Origin: RPQJ01 sp963732415
GTDB taxonomy: Bacteria; Pseudomonadota; Gammaproteobacteria; Steroidobacterales; Steroidobacteraceae
Assembly (NCBI GenBank): GCA_963732415.1
Contig: CAVSZK010000019.1
Location: 1-64,000, forward strand
DNA: 64,000 bases
Reading direction: 5' to 3'
Part shown: positions 28,023 to 35,081 of the stretch, in pieces
Layout of the letters: the number at the start of each line of letters is the position of its first letter
How positions within the stretch are numbered: the first letter of the stretch is position 1
The notes under the pieces: generated by a model
What the model was told of the DNA's origin: nothing
What the model saw: only the letters and a program-made list of their open reading frames with translations
Database searches by the model: none
Program-made: the position numbers and the translations under genes

Positions 28023-29798
28023 ATGGCTGCGTTCCTTGTCATTACCGGTGCCGACGATGCGCGACGCGTGCTGGACGATGCGCACCGCGTTGCGGTGATT
28101 CGCGCAATGCACGAGCGCAGCGGCGGCGCGGTCACGGAACTGGCAGTGTCCGGGGCCTCGGGCTGGCACTGTGGTCGCGATGGAACGCTGGCAGTGCACG
28201 ACGGTGTGCTGATGGCCGTGGACGGCGTTCCCAGCATCATCACCTCGAGGTCCGCGAACGGCATCCCGCCCCGGCTTACGCCCGCGGACTGGTGCGGGCT
28301 GGGCAAGGACCTGTTGCCGTCGCTGGACGGCGGGTTTGCACTCGCTGCATTCGATCCGGCGAGTGGGGAACTGGTGCTGGCACGCGATCGCTTCGGCGTG
28401 CGGCCATTGTTCTGGGCGCGCAAGGACGGGCTGATCTACGCGGCCTCGGAGGTCAAGATCCTCGCAGCCGCGGGGATCGAGCTGCGAGTTTCCGCGGAGG
28501 CGCTGCAGGAGGTGCTCGCCTGCCGCTGGCTGGTCCGCGACCGGTCGCTGTTCGACGCGGTACGCCAGGTGCCCGCGGCGTCGTGCCTGGTTTCCGGGCC
28601 GGGCGCCGAGCCCTCGGTGCGCCGCTACTGGCAGCTGCAGTTCTCGCCGGAGTCCGCGGGACCGGATGCGTTGCACCACTACCGCGACGAAGCCAGGGGT
28701 GCAATGCGGTCGGCGATCCTCGAGATTGCGGGCGAGCGACAGGTGGTCGGCGTGCTGTTGAGCGGAGGAGTCGACTCTTCCGTCATCGCAGCCGCGGCGC
28801 GCGAGGTCGTGGGCAGGGTGGTGGGCTTCGCCGGTCGGCTGCCCGGCGACTCGAACCAGGAACTGGACCGCGCGGCGATCGTCGCCCGCCACCTCGGCAT
28901 CGAGTGCCGCGTCGTGGATATCCAGTTGCCGAATTTCGACGGCGACCTCCGGACGCTGGTCCGACGCATGGAAGAGCCGCCGCGGCATCCGAACAACTTC
29001 CTGCTGCAGCAGTTGTTCCGGCGCGCGTCTGCAGAGGTGGACCTGGTGCTGGAAGGCGATGGGGCCGAGATGTTGTTCGGGCTCGCGGACGTGGGTCGGG
29101 TGGACAAGTTCCGCGCCAAGCACGACTTCGTCCAGCACCTGCCGCAGGCCTGGCGCGTGGCGGGGGCGAGGGTCTTGCGCAGTTTCGACGGCAGCTGGGC
29201 GACACGGCTTTCGAAAGTGCTGACCTGGAACACAAACCAGTACGCGGCAATGCTGGACGCGGTGGGCTATTCACGCGCGGTAAGGCGCACGCTCGAGGCC
29301 TCGACTGGCGGTATCTCGCCGGGCTTCCTGCCGCTCGAATATTTCTCGCGTTCGGAGGATTTCTCGGACGCGCTGCAGGCCTACCAGCTTTATACGTTTG
29401 CCGCGGTGTCGCTGGTGCGCCACGACCGGCTGGCGCAGCCGTTCGGCTTGAGTTCGGAATCGCCGTTCCTGCGTGCACCGATCATCGACCTTGCCTGCCG
29501 CATGCCTCGCGAGCTGCGCTACCTGGATGGGTCCAAGCCGGTGTTGAAGGCGCTCTGTGACCTGTACCTGCCGGCCGAGGTGTCGCGCTGGCCGAAACTG
29601 GGGTTCCCGGTGCCCTGGCAGGCGTGGATGCGTGCTGCGCTGCCGGACGGTGTCGCTGCCACCGAGGTCTTGGACGAGGTGCTGCCGCCGGGTTGGCTCG
29701 CTGCGGCGAATGCGTCGCACGACGCGGAGGCGCTGTGGACGGCGCTCACGCTGCAGGCGGCGATTGTCGAGATGGGCGCCACGGCGTCGCCGATCTGA
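28023..29798 (+). CDS. Asparagine synthase-like amide ligase lacking the GATase Cys (second copy)
   Basis: A 591-residue protein from the ATG at 28023. The N-terminal class II amidotransferase-like domain keeps LARDRFGVRPLFWARKDG but starts MAAFLVITG with no Cys2, so it should not hydrolyse glutamine. The synthase domain has GVLLSGGVDSSVIAAAA (about residues 243-259), LEGDGAEMLFGL and PKLGFPVPWQAWM. It closely resembles the protein at 1456-3252 in both length and defect, so the two are probably paralogues working on the same pathway. It closes the EPS region: the following terminator and PEP-CTERM gene are on the other strand. Confidence 0.85.
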   Translation: MAAFLVITGADDARRVLDDAHRVAVIRAMHERSGGAVTELAVSGASGWHCGRDGTLAVHDGVLMAVDGVPSIITSRSANGIPPRLTPADWCGLGKDLLPSLDGGFALAAFDPASGELVLARDRFGVRPLFWARKDGLIYAASEVKILAAAGIELRVSAEALQEVLACRWLVRDRSLFDAVRQVPAASCLVSGPGAEPSVRRYWQLQFSPESAGPDALHHYRDEARGAMRSAILEIAGERQVVGVLLSGGVDSSVIAAAAREVVGRVVGFAGRLPGDSNQELDRAAIVARHLGIECRVVDIQLPNFDGDLRTLVRRMEEPPRHPNNFLLQQLFRRASAEVDLVLEGDGAEMLFGLADVGRVDKFRAKHDFVQHLPQAWRVAGARVLRSFDGSWATRLSKVLTWNTNQYAAMLDAVGYSRAVRRTLEASTGGISPGFLPLEYFSRSEDFSDALQAYQLYTFAAVSLVRHDRLAQPFGLSSESPFLRAPIIDLACRMPRELRYLDGSKPVLKALCDLYLPAEVSRWPKLGFPVPWQAWMRAALPDGVAATEVLDEVLPPGWLAAANASHDAEALWTALTLQAAIVEMGATASPI

Positions 29799-29812
29799 GC
29801 ACCCAATAAAAA

Positions 29813-29838
29813 ACGCCCGCAGCTTGCGCTGCGGGCGT
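29813..29838 (-). terminator. Intrinsic terminator of the PEP-CTERM gene
   Basis: An 11-bp perfect stem, ACGCCCGCAGC / GCTGCGGGCGT, with a TTGC loop. Read on the minus strand the hairpin is followed by a run of six T. It lies 38 bases after the stop of the PEP-CTERM gene (29876) and 15 bases after the stop of the plus-strand synthase gene. The T-run only serves minus-strand transcripts, though the hairpin could also slow the opposite polymerase. Confidence 0.85.
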
Positions 29839-29875
29839 CCTAAGGCCACTTCTTAAAGTGTGTGTCGCGACCCGA

Positions 29876-30553
29876 TCAGTTGGCGCGGCGACGCTTTGCC
29901 AGGCCGAGGCCGAGCAGGCCGAGGCCGAGCAGCGCGAGCGAAGCCGGCTCAGGAACTTCGGTCACGAGGTCCTGCTGGCGGTCCGAGAGCAGCGACCGCA
30001 GGCTCGCGAAGTACGCCTTGTCGCCGTCCAGCGCGTCGAGCCAGCCCTGCGCCATGGTGTACATGCCGGCGTACACACCCGTGCTGGCCATCCGGAAGTT
30101 GCCGGCGCTCAGGTCGAGCGTCGCGTCGCCGGACATGATCTCCCAGATCGCGACCTGGAACGCGCCCGCCATGTCGCTGGTCGTCACGGTGTCGTAGAAG
30201 CGACCCCACAGCTCAGAGACATGAGCGTTCGGGCTGCCGGCCACGGTGTAGCCACTGGCGTCGAACGGCTGCAGGCTCTGGTCGTATTCCAGGCAGAACG
30301 CCAGGAACCGGGTCCAGCTGGACTTGTCTTGGCTGTATGCGAGGTCGAAGAACCCAGCCGGCACATTTTCGAAGGTCACGCCGCCGTCGGCGGAGACTCG
30401 CATCGTGCGGGAGAGGTCGGTCGGTCCACGCACGCCGTCAGCGCCCGCGTTGACGTAAACGGTGTCACCGATGTTCAGCGAGTTGGCCGAAGCCGTCGTG
30501 GCAGCAAGCAGTCCGATTGCGGCGACTGCGGAAATCCATTTGGTAGAAAACAT
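29876..30553 (-). CDS. PEP-CTERM sorting-domain protein
   Basis: A 225-residue secreted protein. An N-terminal signal peptide (KWISAVAAIGLLAATTASA) is followed by a globular part of unknown function and a C-terminal sorting domain: VPEPASLALLGLGLLGLGL, then AKRRRAN. The PEP motif, transmembrane helix and basic tail are the exosortase recognition signal; exosortase (not in this window) would cleave and probably attach the protein to the outside, linked to EPS. AGAFQVAIWEIMSG resembles the W-E-containing segment of other PEP-CTERM proteins. Start ATG has GAGGG upstream. It carries a sigma-54-like element 72 bases upstream and a strong terminator. Confidence 0.9.
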   Translation of the reverse strand: MFSTKWISAVAAIGLLAATTASANSLNIGDTVYVNAGADGVRGPTDLSRTMRVSADGGVTFENVPAGFFDLAYSQDKSSWTRFLAFCLEYDQSLQPFDASGYTVAGSPNAHVSELWGRFYDTVTTSDMAGAFQVAIWEIMSGDATLDLSAGNFRMASTGVYAGMYTMAQGWLDALDGDKAYFASLRSLLSDRQQDLVTEVPEPASLALLGLGLLGLGLAKRRRAN

Positions 30554-30624
30554 TTAAGTGGCCCTCTTTAGAAACTTATCTTCCAATTCCACGCGGCCAA
30601 ATGGACGCGGGTTGCCTGAATTAA

Positions 30625-30640
30625 TGCAGGATCCGGGCCA
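30625..30640 (-). promoter_or_regulatory. Sigma-54-like -24/-12 promoter of PEP-CTERM gene 1
   Basis: On the minus strand the sequence TGGCCCGGATCCTGCA has the invariant GG and GC separated by exactly 10 bases and matches the TGGCACG-N4-TTGCA consensus at all but two positions. It lies 72 bases upstream of the ATG at 30553. The surrounding 340-base gap (30554-30893) to the divergent EF-hand gene holds nothing else that I can identify. A close relative of this element precedes the other PEP-CTERM gene. Confidence 0.65.
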
Positions 30641-30893
30641 ACTTTGATTTAGGTATTAAAAACAACCACTTAGGTGTCACCTGCAGTTCGGAGACGGTGC
30701 CAGGGCATGTTGATTGTAAAAAAAACCGACGCATTGGTGGCAGTTCATAGGCCCGGACATGGAAACACCCACCGTTTGCGTCAGTCCAGGAGTGGCTGCC
30801 GCTGTATCGTGAAGGCGCGAGAATCGTCTTTTTCGTTCGCTTGGGGAAGTGGAGAATGTCACCAGCATTCCATGAAGTCGAGAGCGTGACCGA

Positions 30894-31622
30894 ATGCGTG
30901 TGAGGGCACTGTTGCGATCCGTCGTCGTGCCGGCAGCGGTCGTATTCGCGTTGGCAAGCCGCCCGGTCGCGGCCATCGCGGACGCGGTGCCGTCGTCTTC
31001 ATCACCCGCAGCAGCAGCGAGTGGAGAAGGGTCCGCTGCTGCCGAGCCCGCTGCGCCAGCGGCGCACAAGGCACGCGCCAACCCGCGGGCTGTCCTGCGC
31101 AAGTTTGACTCCGACGAAAACGGAAGCATCAGCGCGCAGGAAGCGGTCGCGATCGACCGGGCGATCGCCGAGACGCCCGGACGCCCGATCGCTGCGTACG
31201 ATGCCAATGGCGACGGCAGGCTCGACGAGCAGGAACTCGCTGCGCTGAACGCGCGGCTCGCAGAGTTCGCCGCGAAGCAGGCCTCGGCGCCCGATAAGTC
31301 GCCGAAGAAGGCCGGCAAGGCCGCGGCCCGCGCGCCGGCGCTGAACTGTGCCGCCGGCACTGGCACCGCGACGGTCAGCTGGCAGAGGCCGTCCGAGAAC
31401 GTGGACGATACTCCGCTCAAGGATCTCGCGGGCTACGCAATCCGCTACGGGACGACTCCGCAATCACTGCCGTGCCGCGCTGCCGTCAAGGATGCGGGAG
31501 CGACGAAGTATGTCGTCGAGCGCCTTGGCGCTGGCACCTGGTATTTCTCGGTCGTCGCTGTCAATCGCGAGGGTGTTGAAAGCCCGGCCAGCGACGTGGT
31601 TTCGAAGACCATCGAAAAATAA
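30894..31622 (+). CDS. Secreted EF-hand and fibronectin type III protein
   Basis: A 242-residue protein with a signal peptide (LLRSVVVPAAVVFALASRPVAA), an Ala/Pro-rich linker, two calcium-binding EF-hand loops (DSDENGSISAQE at about 77-88 and DANGDGRLDEQE at about 102-113), a Lys/Ala-rich spacer, and a C-terminal fibronectin type III domain (ATVSWQRP, LAGYAIRYGT, GAGTWYFSVVAVN). The FN3 domain resembles that of the convergent gene. It is probably an extracellular calcium-responsive or matrix protein; no enzymatic motif is visible. Its stop codon TAA (31620-31622) runs directly into the first repeat palindrome. A weak GAGAG lies before the ATG. Confidence 0.75.
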   Translation: MRVRALLRSVVVPAAVVFALASRPVAAIADAVPSSSSPAAAASGEGSAAAEPAAPAAHKARANPRAVLRKFDSDENGSISAQEAVAIDRAIAETPGRPIAAYDANGDGRLDEQELAALNARLAEFAAKQASAPDKSPKKAGKAAARAPALNCAAGTGTATVSWQRPSENVDDTPLKDLAGYAIRYGTTPQSLPCRAAVKDAGATKYVVERLGAGTWYFSVVAVNREGVESPASDVVSKTIEK

Positions 31623-31671
31623 ATAGGTGCCAGGCACCTATTTTTAATAAATAGGTGCCTGGCACCTATTT
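31621..31671. repeat. REP-like palindrome pair, locus 1
   Basis: Two copies of the palindrome with core AGGTGCC(A/T)GGCACCT, each flanked by AAAT/ATTT, at 31621-31643 and 31649-31671. They fill the whole space between two convergent genes; the repeat bases complete the TAA stop codons of both (31620-31622 and 31670-31672 on the other strand). Each copy can form a short hairpin on either strand and could act as a bidirectional terminator. Confidence 0.9.
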
Positions 31672-32362
31672 ACGGGATCGTCTTCGAGGCCGTGACCGAT
31701 GGGCCGCTCTCGACGCCGGTGTTGGTATACGACGTCAACATGAAGTACCACGTGCCCGTGGTCAGCCCGCCGACCGTCGCCTGCGTGATATTCGGGCGGT
31801 TTACCTGCACCAGATTCGTCAACGAGTTCCTGTTGGTCCCGTAGTGGACTCTGTAGCCGGCAAGGTTCGTGAGCGCGCTGCCATCTTCGTTCCGTGTCGG
31901 TGCGGTCCAGCGGAGCGTCGCGGAGCCGGTGATGGGCTCGGGGCTCGTGCTGGCTGCCGCGGCCTTTACATCGATCCTGAAGGGGCCGAGATAGGTCGAG
32001 GTCATGCCGTCGGAGACCGCGATCCTGATGTTCTTGTACGTGCCGATGTTCGCAGCGGCTGGCCTTCCATACAGGCGGCCGGTCCTGATGTCGAATTTCG
32101 CCCACGACGGCTTTCTCGAGATGGCGAACGACAGTTTCTGGCCGTCCGCATCAGACGCCTTCGGCCGGAAGGAGTACGCCTGCCCGACGACGACGGTCGC
32201 TGGAGGCGTGCCCGTTATCGACGGTCTGCGGTTGGCGGTCGTGGTCGAACTGCCGAGATCCGTTGAGTTGCCGATATCCGCAGCGTCGCTTCCGCTGAAA
32301 ACGAGCAACAGGGTCGCCACCACGGCGAATGGATGGATCCTTGAGAGCAGGGGTGCGTGCAT
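31670..32362 (-). CDS. Secreted Ig-like and fibronectin type III protein
   Basis: A 230-residue protein with a signal peptide (IHPFAVVATLLLVFSGSDA), a putative Ig/cadherin-like domain (ITGTPPATVVVGQAYSF, then WAKFDIRTGRLYGRP, the pattern of He_PIG modules), and a C-terminal FN3 domain (TLRWTAPTRNEDGS, LAGYRVHYGT, GTWYFMLTSYTNTGVES). No catalytic motif is seen; an adhesive or matrix role is likely. The FN3 domain is clearly related to that of the convergent EF-hand protein, so the pair probably arose by duplication. The stop TAA lies inside a repeat palindrome. Confidence 0.75.
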   Translation of the reverse strand: MHAPLLSRIHPFAVVATLLLVFSGSDAADIGNSTDLGSSTTTANRRPSITGTPPATVVVGQAYSFRPKASDADGQKLSFAISRKPSWAKFDIRTGRLYGRPAAANIGTYKNIRIAVSDGMTSTYLGPFRIDVKAAAASTSPEPITGSATLRWTAPTRNEDGSALTNLAGYRVHYGTNRNSLTNLVQVNRPNITQATVGGLTTGTWYFMLTSYTNTGVESGPSVTASKTIP

Positions 32363-32651
32363 TTTTACAGTCCTGTCGAACTGGCAGCCCCGCTATCCAT
32401 CGCACGTGAGCGCGCTTGGACCGGAGGCTTTGCGTCCCCGCATTTCGGCGGGTATGCAGTCTCGGAGACGAGCCAGAAAATGAAACGGCGGCCAGGTCCG
32501 GCCGCGAGTCACAGGCAACTGGCGAGCGCTTGTGCTCTCGTCAGTGCGGTGACCGGGAACGGACCCAGGGTGCCTCGGGGGCCACTACCATGGGCGGGGG
32601 TGGATTATGGGAAATGACGCGTCGCAACACAATATGTAGTGTGCAAAAAAA

Positions 32652-32818
32652 GGGGACATTTTCCTTTTTTTTCCGCAAACGGGAGGGGACATTCTCCGTT
32701 TCTCTGCCCTTCTCGGGCTGGTCCCTGTCTTTTCAGCGGGTTGAGGCGCGGCGGGGACTGGCCCGGAAAACCAGAATGTCCCCCGCCACCTGTTGCTGGA
32801 AAAACGTGAATGTCCCCC
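32652..32818. repeat. GGGGACATTCT repeat family, locus A
   Basis: Two direct copies starting GGGGACATT (32652 and 32685) face two inverted copies GAATGTCCCC (32774 and 32808), with T-rich and A-rich flanks respectively. The arrangement is that of a REPIN-like or MITE-like inverted pair. It occupies the 478-base gap 32363-32840 between the Ig/FN3 gene and the second PEP-CTERM gene; I see no gene in the rest of the gap. The sequence is unrelated to the GGTGCCTGGCACC palindromes. Confidence 0.75.
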
Positions 32819-32840
32819 GCTGGGCGAATGCCCCTCCGGC

Positions 32841-33554
32841 TCAGGCCCTGACCCGACGGCGCGCGAATCCCAGCCCGGCGAGGCCGAGCCCGAGCAGTGC
32901 CAGCGAGGCCGGCTCCGGCACCTCGGTGCGATCGAACGCCAGGTTGTCGAACTCGAATGCGTACTGGCTGGACGTCGCCACCACGCGGTTGAAGGCGAGG
33001 TCAGACAGGATGTTGACGTACAGCGTGCCGTTGACGCCCTGGTCGCCGTTCGGGCTGCCGACCACACCGCTGCCGGTGACCGAGCCCACAAGCGTGGCGT
33101 CGTTGTAGAACGACAGCGTGTTGTAGTTGTCAACGGAGCCCCAGAGCAGGCCGAAATACTGGTGGCCAGCGCCCGGCAGCAGGATTTCTACCGCCGCATT
33201 CGAGTACGCACCGGTGGAGCCGGTCGTGGCGTAGGGGGTCGCGTCGACGCCGTTCGGCTGGTTCGGGCTGCCGAAGCCTGTTCCGTTGCCGCCGGACAGG
33301 AACGGTGCCGCGTACTGGCCGCCGACCGCGCCGGTCACGGCCTGGCCGTTGCCGTAGAAATTGACTGTGAGACCGCTCAGTGGCGATATGCCGCCGGCCG
33401 AGCCGATGGTCAGCCAGTCGAGATTGTCCTGCACCGAGCCGGAGGACGCGCCGCCAACCGAGCCACTGACGGTGAGTGTGGCGTGTGCCGGGGTAGTTGC
33501 AGCCAGCGCCGCCAGAACAGCAGTGGCCAGGGCCAGTCGAGTCTTGGTAGTCAT
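32841..33554 (-). CDS. PEP-CTERM sorting-domain protein (second copy)
   Basis: A 237-residue secreted protein with a signal peptide (RLALATAVLAALAATTPAHA) and a C-terminal exosortase sorting signal, EVPEPASLALLGLGLAGLGF, then ARRRVRA. The mature part is Gly/Ser/Asn-rich with GHQYFGLLWGSVDNYNTLSFYN, a block seen in other PEP-CTERM proteins of the Npun_F0296-like type. Its sorting signal is nearly identical to that of the protein at 29876-30553. A sigma-54-like element lies 53 bases upstream. Presumably exported and anchored outside with the EPS; function otherwise unknown. Confidence 0.9.
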   Translation of the reverse strand: MTTKTRLALATAVLAALAATTPAHATLTVSGSVGGASSGSVQDNLDWLTIGSAGGISPLSGLTVNFYGNGQAVTGAVGGQYAAPFLSGGNGTGFGSPNQPNGVDATPYATTGSTGAYSNAAVEILLPGAGHQYFGLLWGSVDNYNTLSFYNDATLVGSVTGSGVVGSPNGDQGVNGTLYVNILSDLAFNRVVATSSQYAFEFDNLAFDRTEVPEPASLALLGLGLAGLGFARRRVRA

Positions 33555-33606
33555 GGTTTACCTTAATCTTTTGCAGCTATAGCGCGAGCTTGCGCACGAT
33601 AGCTAA

Positions 33607-33622
33607 TGCAGTTTGCATGCCA
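33607..33622 (-). promoter_or_regulatory. Sigma-54-like -24/-12 promoter of PEP-CTERM gene 2
   Basis: On the minus strand TGGCATGCAAACTGCA has GG and GC separated by exactly 10 bases and differs from the TGGCACG-N4-TTGCA consensus at two positions. It shares TGGC, the G at position 7 and the CTGCATTA end with the element before the first PEP-CTERM gene. It lies 53 bases upstream of the ATG at 33554. Confidence 0.7.
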
Positions 33623-33750
33623 GCTGCGTAAGTGCTTGATAAGGTGCCGTGCACCGGAGACCCGCGCCATCGATAGGCTGTGCCGCCGGCCGCCGATGTA
33701 AGGGCGCGCGACAGTCGACTGGTTCACACTTTTTGGGAAACCGGGAAAAC

Positions 33751-33795
33751 CGGTGCCTGGCACCGAATTAATAAATAGGTGCCTGGCACCTATTT
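33751..33795. repeat. REP-like palindrome pair, locus 2
   Basis: A truncated copy CGGTGCCTGGCACCG (33751-33765) and a full copy with AAATA/TATTT flanks (33773-33795). The full copy overlaps the TAA stop codon of glrR (33794-33796 on the minus strand). It lies downstream of glrR and upstream of the PEP-CTERM gene's promoter. Confidence 0.9.
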
Positions 33796-35053
33796 ATTTG
33801 AACTCCTCGGGCTCCACGCCGTGGCGCGACAGTAGCTTGTAGAAGTCCGTGCGGTTGCGCTTCGCGAGTCGTGCGGCCTGGCTCACGTTGCCCTGCGTGA
33901 CCTGCATCAGCTGCACCAGGTAGCTGCGCGTGAATTCGTCACGCGCTTCGTCGAAGCTCGGCAGCTGCGTCAACTGGCCCTGCGCCTCCTGCACCTGGTC
34001 AACGGTAATCACGGGACCTGCGCCCGTTGCAGCAGCCTGGCGCACCACCATGCGCAACTGCCGGACATTGCCCGGCCAGCGCGCGGAGGCGAGAAGTTCC
34101 ATCGCCTCGGGCGAGCAGCTGCGCTTCGCCTGTGAGGCTTCGGCGGCAACGTCGTCCAGGCACTGCTGGACCAGCAGCGGAATGTCCTCGCGCCGCTTGC
34201 CGAGCGACGGCAGCGCGACGTGCACTGCGCCAAGCTGCTCGAGCAGATGGCGCGACTCTCGTTCGTCGCCGGCCAGGTCATCAGGTCCCCGGTCACTGCT
34301 TGCGACGATGCGCGCCGGTTGTCCGTCGAGCAGGCGGGCGAGGGACGGTCGCAGCGCCGGCGGCAGGTCATCGACGTCGCGCAGGTAAAGCGTCCCGGCG
34401 CCGGCGCCGGAAACAGCTGCGGCGATGTCTGCCTCGCCGGTCGCCGGGTCCAGCTGTCCGCAGTCGAGCGACACGAACGCCGCGTCCTGCCTCGCGCTTG
34501 CGCGGTGGATTGCCTTCGCGAGCAGTTCCTTGCCGGTGCCTGGCTCACCGGTGACCAGTACGGCGACGTCGGTGCCCGCGACCATGTGCGCCTTCGCGAG
34601 GCGCTCCTCCATCAGCGGGCTGCGGGTCGCGAACTCGGCGCGCCAGTCATCACCGCCGGTGTCGGTGAAGCCCGAGGTCTTCAGCGCGCGCCGCACCTCT
34701 TCGAGCAGCCGATCCTTCTCGACCGGCTTGGTGAGAAACGCAAAGGCGCCCGACTGCGTGGCCTTGACCGCGTCCGGGATCGTGCCATGTGCAGTAAGCA
34801 TGATCACGTTCAGGCTCGGCCATCGACGCTGCAGCTCGCGAAGCAATGCGATGCCGTCCATCTCAGCCATTCGCAGGTCGGTCACAACGAGGTCGGGGCG
34901 GAATCGCGACACTGCGGCGAGCGCTTTCGCAGGACCATCCGCCGGTTCGACCACGTAATTCTGCGAGCGCAGCCGGATCGTCAGCAGGCGCAGCAGCCCG
35001 GGATCGTCGTCAACGACGAGTATGTGCGGCGCGCGGCGGGCGGGGCGGCTCAT
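33794..35053 (-). CDS. glrR: GlrR-like response regulator without GAFTGA loop
   Basis: A 419-residue protein aligned end to end with GlrR/QseF. Receiver domain at 1-125 with phospho-acceptor Asp59 (VVTDLRMAEMDG) and Lys110 (LTKPV). The AAA+ domain has Walker A GEPGTGKE near 170-177. The C-terminal Fis-type HTH reads GNVSQAARLAKRNRTDFYKLLSRHG. The segment that normally holds ESELFGH and GAFTGA is missing: LDCGQLDPATGEADI passes straight into GAGTLYLRDVDD, and the Walker B acidic pair is also altered. A sigma-54 activator role is therefore improbable; it may regulate by DNA binding alone. Last gene of a glrK-qseG-glrR-like operon. The stop is formed within a repeat palindrome. Confidence 0.85.
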   Translation of the reverse strand: MSRPARRAPHILVVDDDPGLLRLLTIRLRSQNYVVEPADGPAKALAAVSRFRPDLVVTDLRMAEMDGIALLRELQRRWPSLNVIMLTAHGTIPDAVKATQSGAFAFLTKPVEKDRLLEEVRRALKTSGFTDTGGDDWRAEFATRSPLMEERLAKAHMVAGTDVAVLVTGEPGTGKELLAKAIHRASARQDAAFVSLDCGQLDPATGEADIAAAVSGAGAGTLYLRDVDDLPPALRPSLARLLDGQPARIVASSDRGPDDLAGDERESRHLLEQLGAVHVALPSLGKRREDIPLLVQQCLDDVAAEASQAKRSCSPEAMELLASARWPGNVRQLRMVVRQAAATGAGPVITVDQVQEAQGQLTQLPSFDEARDEFTRSYLVQLMQVTQGNVSQAARLAKRNRTDFYKLLSRHGVEPEEFK

Positions 35054-35081
35054 TCGGGACAGGTGCCGGGAATCGAGATGG

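Noticed and set aside
26898..29138. A 746-codon minus-strand frame over the FemAB-like gene and beyond
   Set aside because: Only the part below 27962 has FemAB features; the rest is antisense to the asparagine-synthase gene and has low-complexity His/Arg/Gln-rich sequence typical of a shadow frame in high-GC DNA.
30738..30753. A further sigma-54-like match (TGGCAG...GGCC) upstream of the EF-hand gene
   Set aside because: It has the GG-N10-GC spacing but lacks the T-G-C-A end and differs clearly from the two PEP-CTERM elements; too weak to call.
33642..33654. GGTGCCGTGCACC as another copy of the palindrome
   Set aside because: It differs at the centre, lacks the AT flanks and does not lie at a stop codon; probably chance.
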